Position numbers and translations under genes: made by a program. Below are positions 25,838 to 33,705 of a stretch of DNA of 64,000 nt, in pieces. The DNA comes from Bradyrhizobium sp. AUGA SZCCT0283 (lineage in GTDB: Bacteria; Pseudomonadota; Alphaproteobacteria; Rhizobiales; Xanthobacteraceae), in contig NZ_JAFCLU010000011.1 in assembly GCF_018130385.1 (NCBI RefSeq), forward strand, positions 1-64,000, read 5' to 3'. Each line of letters begins with the position of its first letter. The first letter of the stretch is position 1. The notes below the pieces were generated by a model. That model did not search any database. It saw only the letters and a list, made by a program, of their open reading frames with translations, and was not told where the DNA came from.

Positions 25838-27022
25838 TTACGCCCCGACGTTCTCGCCGAGATATTCGATCGCGGCCTCGGTTCCGCCCTTGCCATGGGG
25901 AACATTGAGCGCATTGAGGCCGACCTCGATGACGCCGAGCGTGCCCAGAATCATCGGCGCATTCACATGGCCCATATGGGCGATGCGGAACGCCTGGCCG
26001 GAGAGGTCGCCGATCCCGGTGCCCAGCACCACGCCGCATTTTTCCTTGCAGTAGCGCTGCAGCGCGGCCGGATCAAAGCCGTTCATCGTCACCGTCGTCA
26101 CCGTGTTGGAGCGCTCATTGGCCTCCGCGATGTTGAAGCCGATCACCTGACCCTCGCTCCAGACGGCGACCGCGCGGCGCACGGCTTCGGCGAGCAGGCG
26201 GTGGCGCAGATAAGCGTTCTCCAGCCCTTCCGCGTGGAGCATGTCGATCGCCTTGCGCAGCGCGAACAGCAAATGCACCGGCGCGGTGCCGGCATATTTG
26301 CGGTAGTGCTCAGCTCCTTCGCGCTCGGTCCAGTCCCAATAGGGCGTGCGCAGATTGGCCTTCCTGTGCACTTCGCGGGCGCGGTCGTTGGCGGCGACGA
26401 AGCCGAGGCCGGGCGGTGTCATCAGGCCCTTCTGCGAGCCGGACATCGCGACATCGATGCCCCATTTGTCCATCTCGAACGGCATGCAGCCGAGCGAGGC
26501 CACAGTGTCGACCATGAACAGCGCCGGATGGCCGGTCGACTTGATCGCCTTGCCGATGGCTTCGATGTCGTTATAGGCGCCCGACGCCGTATCGACCTGC
26601 ACCGCGACGATCGCCTTGATGCTGTGATCCTTGTCCTGCTTCAGCCGCGCCTCGACCTCGGCGGGCCGGATCGCGCGGCGCCAGTCGCCCCGCAGCACCT
26701 CGACCTCGGCGCCCATCGCCGCCGCCGCCTGCCCCCAGCCGATCGCAAAGCGTCCGCTTTCCAGCACCAGCAGCTTGTCGCCGCGCGACAGCACGTTGGA
26801 CAGCGTCGCTTCCCATGCGCCATGGCCGTTGGCGATGTAGATGTAGGCTTGGCCCTTGGTGGCGAACAGTTTAGAGAGATCGGCGAGCAGGCTTGCGGTC
26901 AATTCCAGCATCTGTTCGGAATAGATGTCGAGCGCCGGGCGATGCATCGCCTGCAGCACTTCGTCGGGCATGGTGGTGGGTCCCGGGATGGCCAGAAATT
27001 CCCGGCCCGCGCGAACGGTCAT
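25838..27022 (-). CDS. Class V aminotransferase, serine-glyoxylate aminotransferase-like
   Basis: A 394-residue PLP enzyme of fold type I. The PLP lysine is in MSGSQKGLMTPPGLGFVAAN, and the start FLAIPGPTTMPDEVLQAM and the Asp in ALFMVDTVASLG fit the AGXT/SgaA group. These enzymes transfer the amino group of serine or alanine to glyoxylate. 2-Aminoethylphosphonate transaminase is a relative and would suit the neighbouring transporter, but the GSQKGLM-PPG wording favours the serine-glyoxylate branch. It is transcribed in the same direction as the transporter operon but separated from it by 415 bp. Confidence 0.85.
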   Translation of the reverse strand: MTVRAGREFLAIPGPTTMPDEVLQAMHRPALDIYSEQMLELTASLLADLSKLFATKGQAYIYIANGHGAWEATLSNVLSRGDKLLVLESGRFAIGWGQAAAAMGAEVEVLRGDWRRAIRPAEVEARLKQDKDHSIKAIVAVQVDTASGAYNDIEAIGKAIKSTGHPALFMVDTVASLGCMPFEMDKWGIDVAMSGSQKGLMTPPGLGFVAANDRAREVHRKANLRTPYWDWTEREGAEHYRKYAGTAPVHLLFALRKAIDMLHAEGLENAYLRHRLLAEAVRRAVAVWSEGQVIGFNIAEANERSNTVTTVTMNGFDPAALQRYCKEKCGVVLGTGIGDLSGQAFRIAHMGHVNAPMILGTLGVIEVGLNALNVPHGKGGTEAAIEYLGENVGA

Positions 27023-27173
27023 TTTTTGGTTTTCCTTGTCGGCAGGAGATTCAATCTCGGTGTCGTATTGATATTAAGCCATCGCAGCCGTCATTGCGAG
27101 CGCAGCGAAGCAATCCAAAGCTGCAAAAACCGATTGCTCTCATTGCTCCGCGCCACAGTGGTGACTGCGTAAG

Positions 27174-28013
27174 CTATTTGCCCATTGCATTGGCGATCGC
27201 GCGCCAGATCTGATCCTTCAATTCGGTCGCCGGTGGGCTCGGGATCGTCACCGCAGGCCCCTCGCGCTTTTTGCAGGCCTCGACCAGCCGCAGCACCCAG
27301 ATTTCGCCGTCGGTGTAATAGAGGTCGCCCCCGCCATTATGGCCCGCGATCGTCGGCCCGATGCCGGTGACCTGATATTTGGCCTCCACCATGCCGGCGT
27401 TTTCCAGATCAGCCGCAAGCAGCGCGCGCTCGGCGTCGAGATCGGGGCTGATATGGTGCGTGACGGCGGCGGTGTATGTGCTGACGCCGACGCCGCGATC
27501 TTCCGTCGCGGCCCCAAGCCAGACCGGTCGCTTCTCTGCACCGCTTTCCAGCACCTTCCAGTAGCGCACATGGTTGCGGCGGTCGGCGCTGGCTCCGATC
27601 GGCTTTTCATAGGCGAGATCCTCGCGGCGGCCGAGATAATAGAGATTGCTGACCGGCGCGTCCTTGTAGGGACGGTCGAGCAGCACGCTGCCGATGATCT
27701 CGATCGAGGATTTCAGCGTGATCCGGTCGGCCGGATACCAGCCCGCCGCGTGCATCGCGCAGACCACGTCGCCGATGGCGCCGATCAGCCCGACATTCAT
27801 GGGATCGCCTGGAATGCCCTGCGCGGTCCGCGTCACCATCGGCATCTCAGCGAGCCCGCGCTGATGCTCGTAATGCGTCCAGAACCCCGGCAGCACCAGA
27901 TAGGCGAGCAGGCCGTAGCCGCCGAGGATGACGAGCGTGAGCCACGCAGCGCGCCGCAGCCCGCCGCGCTTTCTCGGCGGCCGCGGTCGTTGGTTGGTTT
28001 GAATATCCGGCAC
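27174..28013 (-). CDS. LssY C-terminal-like domain protein, membrane-anchored
   Basis: A 279-residue protein with a basic N-terminus and one membrane helix (about 24-46). The remainder resembles the LssY C-terminal domain: MNVGLIGAIGDVVCAMHAAGWYPAD, RNHVRYWKVLE and VSTYTAAVTHHISPDLDAER. The family's activity is unknown to me; in LssY the domain follows a phosphatase, which is absent here. The start is GTG 28013 with only a weak ribosome site, so the N-terminus is uncertain. It is followed by a dispersed repeat and stands as a single gene. Confidence 0.7.
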   Translation of the reverse strand: MPDIQTNQRPRPPRKRGGLRRAAWLTLVILGGYGLLAYLVLPGFWTHYEHQRGLAEMPMVTRTAQGIPGDPMNVGLIGAIGDVVCAMHAAGWYPADRITLKSSIEIIGSVLLDRPYKDAPVSNLYYLGRREDLAYEKPIGASADRRNHVRYWKVLESGAEKRPVWLGAATEDRGVGVSTYTAAVTHHISPDLDAERALLAADLENAGMVEAKYQVTGIGPTIAGHNGGGDLYYTDGEIWVLRLVEACKKREGPAVTIPSPPATELKDQIWRAIANAMGK

Positions 28014-28060
28014 GGTGTTGTGTTCTTACGAGTCTATCAGTGAACGGCAGTCGCACTTCT

Positions 28061-28089
28061 CCCTCTCCCCGCCCTTCGCGGGGAGAGGG
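28061..28089. repeat. Dispersed CCCTCTCCCCGC hairpin
   Basis: CCCTCTCCCCGC and GCGGGGAGAGGG make a perfect 12-bp stem with a CCTTC loop. A second hairpin, CCCCGC-AA-GCGGGG, lies at 28197-28210. Together they fill the 215-bp gap between two same-strand genes. Confidence 0.8.
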
Positions 28090-28228
28090 TCGGGGTGAGG
28101 GGCTCTCTCCGCGCGATGAGGATTGTCGATAGACCTGTACCCCTCACCCGCCGCGCAAGAGCGCGTCGACCTAAGAGCAAGCTTCGCTTGTCTCGACCCC
28201 GCAAGCGGGGCGAGGTTAAGAAAGAAAA

Positions 28229-28960
28229 CTATCGCCTCGTCTCGCGGCAGCCGGCGGCTTCGGCTTCCTCGACCGAGCAGAACCAGCGCGTGCCCTTTGA
28301 GATCTTCATCTGGATCTTCGCATACCAGCGGCTTGTCGGCTGGTGATAGATGCATTCGCCCGAGCGATTGACATTGCCCTTGATGGTGCAGTCGGGCGAG
28401 GGTGCGACCGAACCGGATGCCGACGCCAACAGGATCGCCCTGGCGTTCTCCGGCGGCTTGACGGCGCCGAGAATGGCGGTCTTCTTGTTGCGGACGCGCC
28501 AGTCCCACGGCGCGATGAACGCGCCCTGCCACATCCCGGCCTTGGCCTCGCGCGCGGCCTTCTCGTCAGCCTCGTAATCGTGCGAGACGCGCGTCAGCGC
28601 CAGCGCCCAGCCGTTCGACACCAGCCATTTCTGGACGTCCTCGCCGTCGGCCTCGCAGCGCGCGACCGTGCGGCCGCGGCGGTCGGTCACGGCCCTGGTA
28701 TGACAGCTCCAGCTCTTTCCACCGAAGCGCTTGATCAGTTCGTCGCGCGCGGCGGCGCCGCAGGTCCAGCGCTCGCCCTTGGTGTTGAGGCATAGCTGAT
28801 CGACCGCAGGCGCGTCGACGCCGCCCAGGCGAATGCGGTGGTTGCCGATCTGGAGCTGATCGCCTTCGCGGATTTTCGGGACACCGGTGATGTCGGCCGC
28901 CTGCGCCATGGCGGGGAGCGACAGCAGCAGAACAGCGAACAGCAATTTCCATAAATTCAT
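28229..28960 (-). CDS. Thermonuclease-like (SNase fold) exported protein
   Basis: A 243-residue protein with a Sec signal peptide (1-21, ending AMAQA). The SNase fold spans about 25-150: GDQLQIGNHRIRLGGVDAP, then DRRGRTVARC, which supplies the second catalytic Arg, and SNGWALA. In active nucleases the segment after the calcium-site Asp reads DAPE or DTPE; here it reads DAPAVDQ, so the general-base Glu is missing. Four or more Cys suggest disulfides in the periplasm. The C-terminal 70 residues hold a second Cys-rich module (CTIKGNVNRSGECIYHQP). Nuclease activity is doubtful. Confidence 0.82.
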   Translation of the reverse strand: MNLWKLLFAVLLLSLPAMAQAADITGVPKIREGDQLQIGNHRIRLGGVDAPAVDQLCLNTKGERWTCGAAARDELIKRFGGKSWSCHTRAVTDRRGRTVARCEADGEDVQKWLVSNGWALALTRVSHDYEADEKAAREAKAGMWQGAFIAPWDWRVRNKKTAILGAVKPPENARAILLASASGSVAPSPDCTIKGNVNRSGECIYHQPTSRWYAKIQMKISKGTRWFCSVEEAEAAGCRETRR

Positions 28961-29067
28961 CGGCAGTCCCAGCAGCGGAATGATGCGGATAGTGCGGACA
29001 ATGGGGCCATCTTGCCAGAGCCGGAACGTCGCATCGCTTTCAACTTCCTGTCATTGCGTAGCGCTTC

Positions 29068-29148
29068 GCAGGGTGGGTTAGCGAAGCGTAACCCACCGAG
29101 ATCTTTCGGCTCGACGAACAGGTCGGTGGGTTACAACCACCCTACGCA
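29068..29148. repeat. Dispersed GGGTGGGTT palindromic repeat, overlaps a gene end
   Basis: GGTGGGTT-AGCGAAGCGT-AACCCACC at 29078-29103 is a hairpin, and GGTGGGTTACAACCACCC closes the element near 29145. The final CTACGC contains the reverse complement of the stop codon (TAG, 29142-29144) of the next gene, so the repeat supplies that gene's end. Confidence 0.75.
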
Positions 29149-30872
29149 TTCTTCATCATCACGCCTCGCGCCAACGCCAGCCCCATCAGCACAAACGCCG
29201 ACGTCACCTCGGGTCCGCCGACCAGAATCCGCGTCGGCGTCTTCATCTTGTTCCATTCATAGGCCTTGTACGGCCCGTGCCTGCCGCCCTCGCCGAGGCT
29301 GGCGACGATGCAGTTCAGCGCCGGCGCGAAGGTCGAGATGTCGGCGCCGAGATGCGCCAGCGCCATCAGCGCCAGCGCGGCGTCGAACGGGTTCATCTCG
29401 CGCGCGATCAATTCTCCTTCGACGTAGGCCAGCACTTTGCCGCGGATGAACGCGAACGTGCCGTCCGGATCGATCGCCCGCCGCGCGGCATCAGGCAACG
29501 CCATAAACGCGGCGTGGCAGCGGCCGAAATAGGCGGAGTAGAGTTCCGGCAAATAATAGATATGCGAGCGCGGGTTGGCGAAGGCGCCGCTTTCGACCAG
29601 CCGCCGCTGGAAGCCGATGATGCGATGCACCGTCTCCAGCCGCGAAGGCGTCTCCAGAATGTTCCAGCGCGAAAGATTGCGGAAGGAGACTTCGAGAATG
29701 TCGAGATTGAGCGTCGGATCGAGGTCGTTGCCGTAGGGCCGCTCGCCGGCGAGATTGTCGATCCAGGTGACGACGCCGCCCTCGTAATCGATGTTGTCGT
29801 TCAGGGGCACGGTGACGCGCGGCTCGTTGGCGCCCTCGCGCACCTGGTAGCCGCGGTAGAAGTCGAGCAGCGGCTGGTCGAGGATCGGATCGGTCGAGCC
29901 GGCCTGCGTCGCCGCCGAGAACGAGCACGCGGTGGTGTCACAGTCAGGCACGTAGATCCCGAAGCCCAGATCCTGCTTGATCTGGGCGAAGAAGCGCGAG
30001 AAGCGCGGATGCGGCAGCGGCGCCAGCGCCGTGATCACGCGCACTGTGGAACCGTCATGGGAGGGCACTTCCTCGGCTGAGGTCTTGAGGCAGAAATCCA
30101 CCATCTCCGAAATGGCGCGCCGCGACGCCGCGGCCTCGTCCGCCGACGCCAGACCGGTCTCGACATAGCTCAACAGCGCCTCGGTGAAGAAGGCGTCGTA
30201 ATAGGCCGAGCGGTGGCGGATCTGCATCGGCTCCCACATCGGCTCGGCGATCCCCGTCCAGGACGGGTTGATCAGCGCGCGGGCCGGCGAATGCGCGATG
30301 AAGATCCGCGCCAGGCTGAACAACAGCGTCGAGTTCTTGTAGCCGCGCGAGTTCAGCCCGGTCAGCGCCATCAGCATTTCGCGCCCGCCCATGTCGGGGT
30401 CGCCGATCAGGTTGAAGGCGGCATAGGTCGGGATGAAGCCGTTTTTGGCGAACGAGCCCAGGAGATACGCGCCGCAGCGGCGGATCACCCGGTCGATCTC
30501 GCTTGCTTCAGGCGCCCGGCCCGGTGCCGCCACCGGCGGCGGGGCGGGGTGTCGCACCCCGATATCGGCCATCAGCTCGGCGATCGGGGCGCCGACCGCG
30601 GCCCAGTCCGGCTCGTCCTCGTCGCGCGCTAGCCGGAGCGCCTCCTGCAGGGCGCCGAGCCGCTTCGTATCCCGCAGCGCGGGCAGCCCGGTCCGCCGCA
30701 GCAGCGGCCGCAGCGCCGGATTGCCGAGCGCCGTTCGATAGAACTTGCCGAGATGGGGGTCGCCGCCGCGGTATTTCAACAGCACGGGATCGCAGACGTC
30801 GTATAGCGAGGGGCCGTCTTTCCGCGCGGTCAGCGCCCGAAATGCGGCGCCGGCGATGGTGTGGAAGCCCAT
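29142..30872 (-). CDS. Large helical protein of unknown function with a DxDTT motif
   Basis: A 576-residue soluble protein without signal peptide. I do not recognise the family. Composition and spacing (repeated helix pairs such as AFFTEALLSYVETGL, DAALALMALAHLGAD) suggest an alpha/alpha barrel. At residues 310-314 it reads PDCDTTACS, which matches the DxDTT form of the class II terpene cyclase acid motif at the right place for a 500-600 residue enzyme. There are no other terpenoid genes nearby and no QW motifs that I can see, so the cyclase reading is a hypothesis. A Pro/Ala linker lies at 108-122. A CRP-like site lies 131 bases upstream. Confidence 0.7.
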   Translation of the reverse strand: MGFHTIAGAAFRALTARKDGPSLYDVCDPVLLKYRGGDPHLGKFYRTALGNPALRPLLRRTGLPALRDTKRLGALQEALRLARDEDEPDWAAVGAPIAELMADIGVRHPAPPPVAAPGRAPEASEIDRVIRRCGAYLLGSFAKNGFIPTYAAFNLIGDPDMGGREMLMALTGLNSRGYKNSTLLFSLARIFIAHSPARALINPSWTGIAEPMWEPMQIRHRSAYYDAFFTEALLSYVETGLASADEAAASRRAISEMVDFCLKTSAEEVPSHDGSTVRVITALAPLPHPRFSRFFAQIKQDLGFGIYVPDCDTTACSFSAATQAGSTDPILDQPLLDFYRGYQVREGANEPRVTVPLNDNIDYEGGVVTWIDNLAGERPYGNDLDPTLNLDILEVSFRNLSRWNILETPSRLETVHRIIGFQRRLVESGAFANPRSHIYYLPELYSAYFGRCHAAFMALPDAARRAIDPDGTFAFIRGKVLAYVEGELIAREMNPFDAALALMALAHLGADISTFAPALNCIVASLGEGGRHGPYKAYEWNKMKTPTRILVGGPEVTSAFVLMGLALARGVMMKNA

Positions 30873-31247
30873 GCAGTTTCTTTCCGCCGGAACGGTGAAG
30901 GGAGGGCCGCGTTGAGCATGGCAACTAGCTCAAGGCGGCCACCGCCGGCCGGATCGGGCCTGCAAGCCCTTGAAAACTATACAAATCCGCGAAAAACACA
31001 AATGTGATGTAGGTCACTTAACTGGCATTAACCCTCCGCCATAGTCGGCGGCAATTGGCTCCATGCACCAAATGAGGTTGTTCGGGCGGGCCCGGCAGGC
31101 TAAAAGCCCGGTTGTTGCGGTGCCGCAAATTGAGCGCAATTGGACGGCACACATCCTGCAACCCCTTCAAACCTGAACGGTCCTCACGCGACTAACTGGC
31201 GCGGTCTTGTTTGGTGCCCTTTGGACAAACTTGGGAATGGTATCGCA
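30873..31247. other. 375-bp divergent promoter region
   Basis: The gap lies between the DxDTT protein gene (reverse) and the caspase-fold gene (forward). It holds the CRP-like site at 31003-31018 and a small dyad TTGCGG-TG-CCGCAA at 31115-31128. No gene or dispersed repeat is seen; both flanking genes must have their promoters here. Confidence 0.6.
31003..31018. promoter_or_regulatory. CRP-like binding site between divergent genes
   Basis: The sequence AAATGTGATGTAGGTCACTT contains TGTGA-N6-TCAC, with the extra AAA and TAG matching the classical CRP consensus at most positions. A Crp-like protein encoded at 43838-44512 has the matching recognition residues. It is 131 bases from one gene start and 230 from the other. 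Confidence 0.55.
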
Positions 31248-32087
31248 ATGAACCTTGGTCAGCTCTGCATTTCCCGCCGCACCGTCACCATTGCCGTCGC
31301 TTTCATCGGCCTGGTGTCGCTGGCGATCGGCGCCCATGCGGCGTTGAACAAGCGCTCGCTCGACGCCGCCAAGGCAATCGGAACCGAACAGACCGGCTCG
31401 ATCGGCACGTCGGCCAGCCGCGTCGCGCTCGTGATCGGCAACGGCCATTACCCGGATGCGTCAGCCCCGCTGGCCCAGCCGATCAACGATGCCCGCGGCC
31501 TCACCGCCGCGCTGCGCGCCAAGGGTTTTGACGTCGACGTGGTCGAGGACGCCACCAAGGACGACATGGCCCGCGCCATCATCAGGCTGAAGGCCAAGAT
31601 CCAACAGGACACCGTGGCGATGCTGTTCTTCGGCGGCTATGGCGTCCAGGTCGGCCGCGAGAGTTTCATGATCCCGATCGACGCCGCGATCTGGAAGGAA
31701 GCCGACGTCCGCCGCGACGGCGTCAGCATCGAACAGGTGCTGGACGCGATGACCGAGAAGGGCGCCAAGGCCAAGCTGGTCGTCGTCGACGCCTCCCGCC
31801 GCAACCCCTATGAGCGCCGCTTCCGCTCCTATTCCCATGGGCTGGCCCCGATCTCCGCGCCGGAAAACGCGCTGATCCTGACCTCGGCGACGCCGGGCAA
31901 GGTGGCCGATGACGGCAAGGGCCAGTACAGCGTGCTGGTGACCGAGCTCTTGAACAATTTGAATTCGCAATCCGGCGCTGCCACCGCCTTCAACAAGACC
32001 CGCATCTCCGTCTCCCGCGCCTCCGACGGCGAGCAGGTGCCGCAGGTGTCGTCGTCCCTGCTGGAAGACGTCCGTATCGGCGGTTAA
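31248..32087 (+). CDS. Caspase-fold (C14-like) membrane protein lacking the catalytic dyad
   Basis: A 279-residue protein with one N-terminal membrane helix (about 12-30) and a caspase fold at about 57-255. The fold markers RVALVIGNGHYPD and INDARGLTAALRAKGFDV are clear. The catalytic His position, normally GHG, reads GGYG (Y131), and the catalytic Cys position, normally DACR, reads DASRRNPYERRFR (S183). It should therefore be a pseudoenzyme. The second dead copy in the window (50037-51500) keeps the same RRNP-ERRFR stretch. ATG 31248 was chosen because the membrane helix follows directly; an upstream in-frame start adds 36 unlikely residues. Confidence 0.85.
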   Translation: MNLGQLCISRRTVTIAVAFIGLVSLAIGAHAALNKRSLDAAKAIGTEQTGSIGTSASRVALVIGNGHYPDASAPLAQPINDARGLTAALRAKGFDVDVVEDATKDDMARAIIRLKAKIQQDTVAMLFFGGYGVQVGRESFMIPIDAAIWKEADVRRDGVSIEQVLDAMTEKGAKAKLVVVDASRRNPYERRFRSYSHGLAPISAPENALILTSATPGKVADDGKGQYSVLVTELLNNLNSQSGAATAFNKTRISVSRASDGEQVPQVSSSLLEDVRIGG

Positions 32088-32118
32088 AGGGCGCTTTCGC
32101 GCACAACCCTATCCACAC

Positions 32119-32292
32119 GTCGTCCCTGCGAACGCAGGGACCCATACCGCGTGATCTACCGATGAAGCGCGGTGGCTGACGCTCTGCATTAATCAACCAG
32201 ACTAGCGCTGTGGGCTGCTGAACCGAAGCCGTCTCCCCGCGTGCTCTTCACACCGGCCGCGGCGTATGGGTCCCTGCGTTCGCAGGGACGAC
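32119..32292. repeat. Palindrome-ended element, long form, copy C (reversed)
   Basis: A 174-bp copy in the orientation opposite to A and B: CCGCGTGATCTACCGATGAAGCGCGG follows the left palindrome, shown here in part, and CACCGGCCGCGGCGTATGG precedes the right one. Its right end lies 18 bases from the stop codon of the GIY-YIG gene, and copy D lies on the other side of that gene. Confidence 0.9.
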
Positions 32293-32310
32293 GAAGAGGG
32301 AGAGCATCCC

Positions 32311-32592
32311 TCACACAATCAGATCGCTGAGATCGCGCCATTCCAGATTCTCGCGCTCGATCAGCTCGATCTTCCAGTCCCGCTTCCAGCGCTTGAGTTG
32401 CTTTTCACGGGCAATCGCCTCATCCGGCCGCTCGAACGCCTCGACGTAAAGCAGCCGATAAACACCGTAGGTTTTGACGAACGAAGACCCTTCGCCATTG
32501 CGATGCCGCTCCATCCGTTTCGAAAGGGAATTGGTCACCCCGATATACAGGGTCCCGTGCCGCCGGCTCGCGAGAATGTAAACGTAATACAT
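32311..32592 (-). CDS. GIY-YIG nuclease domain protein between two repeat elements
   Basis: A 93-residue single-domain protein. The GIY-YIG core is YYVYILASRRHGTLYIGVTN; the catalytic Arg (SLSKRMERHR) and Glu (AIAREKQLKRW) are both present, so it looks active. UPF0213/YhbQ-like proteins of this size are poorly understood, some being single-strand or structure-specific nucleases. ATG 32592 was chosen; an in-frame start at 32634 would add the translation of repeat element D (MGPCVRRDD...), which is an artefact. Elements C and D stand 18 bp after the stop and 15 bp before the start, an arrangement like a mobile cassette. Confidence 0.88.
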   Translation of the reverse strand: MYYVYILASRRHGTLYIGVTNSLSKRMERHRNGEGSSFVKTYGVYRLLYVEAFERPDEAIAREKQLKRWKRDWKIELIERENLEWRDLSDLIV

Positions 32593-32607
32593 GCGCGAAA
32601 CACCGCT

Positions 32608-32724
32608 GTCGTCCCTGCGAACGCAGGGACCCATACCGCGTGATCTATCGATGAGGCGCGGTAGCTAATATTTTACCACACAACGAGCGCCTGTGGTTAT
32701 GGTCCCTGCTTTCGCAGGGACGAC
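32608..32724. repeat. Palindrome-ended element, short form, copy D (reversed)
   Basis: A 117-bp copy with the same palindromic ends as A-C and the inner CCGCGTGATCTATCGATGAG. The right palindrome is slightly decayed (GGTCCCTGCTTTCGCAGGGAC). It has exactly the length of copy E and lies between the GIY-YIG start and the efflux adaptor stop. Confidence 0.88.
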
Positions 32725-32739
32725 GGCAGCTTCGTCTGC

Positions 32740-33642
32740 CTACTTCGTGTCCGCGCTCGCTGTCACCGCCCGCACCGGATCGCCTTCGCGGAGCAGCGCG
32801 CCAGCGCGCGCCACTACGATGTCGCCTTCCTGGATCCCCGAGGTGATCTCGACCTGTCCGGCCGCCATCAGCCCGGTCTCCACCCGCCGCGTTTCGACGC
32901 GCGCGCGCCGCACCACCTGCACCACGGTGCCGGCGGAGCCGTAGAGGATGGCGGTGAGTGGCACCGAGACGCCGCAGCTCTGCCCGGTCTTGATCTGCGC
33001 GCGGCCGGAGGAATTGACCAGCAGGCGGCGGTTGGTGGTGACGCCGAGGAACACCTGCGCGAGCTGGCTGTTCGGCTCCACCGTGGTCGACAGCCGCCGC
33101 ACCTTGCCGTCGACCTCGCCGGCGCCGATCACCTTGATCCGCGCGGTCTGGTTGACCTGAAGCTTCTGGATGTCGCGCGTCGGCACCATGCCGACCAGGT
33201 CGAACTCGCCGCGCGCGATGATCGAGAACAGCGCTTCCCCCTTGCCCGAGGCCATCGCGCCGACCGAAGCCGTCGAGGCCGAGATCACCCCGCCCACCGG
33301 CGCCTGCACCGTGATCTGCCCGCCCTCGGGGAGGGTCAGCCGCGCCAGCACCTGCCCCGCGGTGACGCTGTCGCCGGCATCCACCATCACCTCGGCGACC
33401 TTCAGCCCCATCCGTTCGGGGCGCAGCTGCGTCTCCTCGCGCGGAATGATGGTGCCGGAGACCTCGACGATATTGGCGAAACAGGATTTCGCGGCCTTGA
33501 GCACGGTGACGGCAGCGCCCTTCGGGGGGGCTTCGTCGTCGGCGGCGAGAAGGGGGGAGGAAAACAGGCAGAACATCCCCGCTGCGATCAGGGGTGCCAG
33601 CCGCAGTGAAAGGTCGCGCGCGCGGAGGATGGTCATCGGCAT
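32740..33642 (-). CDS. RND efflux periplasmic adaptor (membrane fusion protein), orphan
   Basis: A 300-residue exported protein with a signal peptide of about 33 residues. The two lipoyl halves are seen in VSGTIIPREETQLRPERMG and ITVQAPVGGVISASTASVG, with a beta-barrel domain and GIQEGDIVVARAGALLREGD at the end. It shares the SCGVSVP-TAI segment and overall plan with the adaptor at 48129-49052, but no inner-membrane pump gene adjoins it. Upstream on the same strand is a hydrolase relic and downstream a repeat element, so a former operon may have been broken. It could serve a pump encoded elsewhere. Confidence 0.85.
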   Translation of the reverse strand: MPMTILRARDLSLRLAPLIAAGMFCLFSSPLLAADDEAPPKGAAVTVLKAAKSCFANIVEVSGTIIPREETQLRPERMGLKVAEVMVDAGDSVTAGQVLARLTLPEGGQITVQAPVGGVISASTASVGAMASGKGEALFSIIARGEFDLVGMVPTRDIQKLQVNQTARIKVIGAGEVDGKVRRLSTTVEPNSQLAQVFLGVTTNRRLLVNSSGRAQIKTGQSCGVSVPLTAILYGSAGTVVQVVRRARVETRRVETGLMAAGQVEITSGIQEGDIVVARAGALLREGDPVRAVTASADTK

Positions 33643-33705
33643 TTCGTTCCCGGTTTCGGTTCTACCGATACCAGAAGGCCGACAGGACAGCCAAGCCTAA
33701 GAACG

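Noticed and set aside
25838..27022. 2-aminoethylphosphonate transaminase (PhnW) for the class V aminotransferase
   Set aside because: The PLP-lysine segment SGSQKGLMTPPG matches the serine-glyoxylate group better than PhnW.
32593..32634. N-terminal extension MGPCVRRDD of the GIY-YIG protein
   Set aside because: These residues are the translation of element D; the same peptide arises wherever this palindrome is read, so it is not part of the protein.
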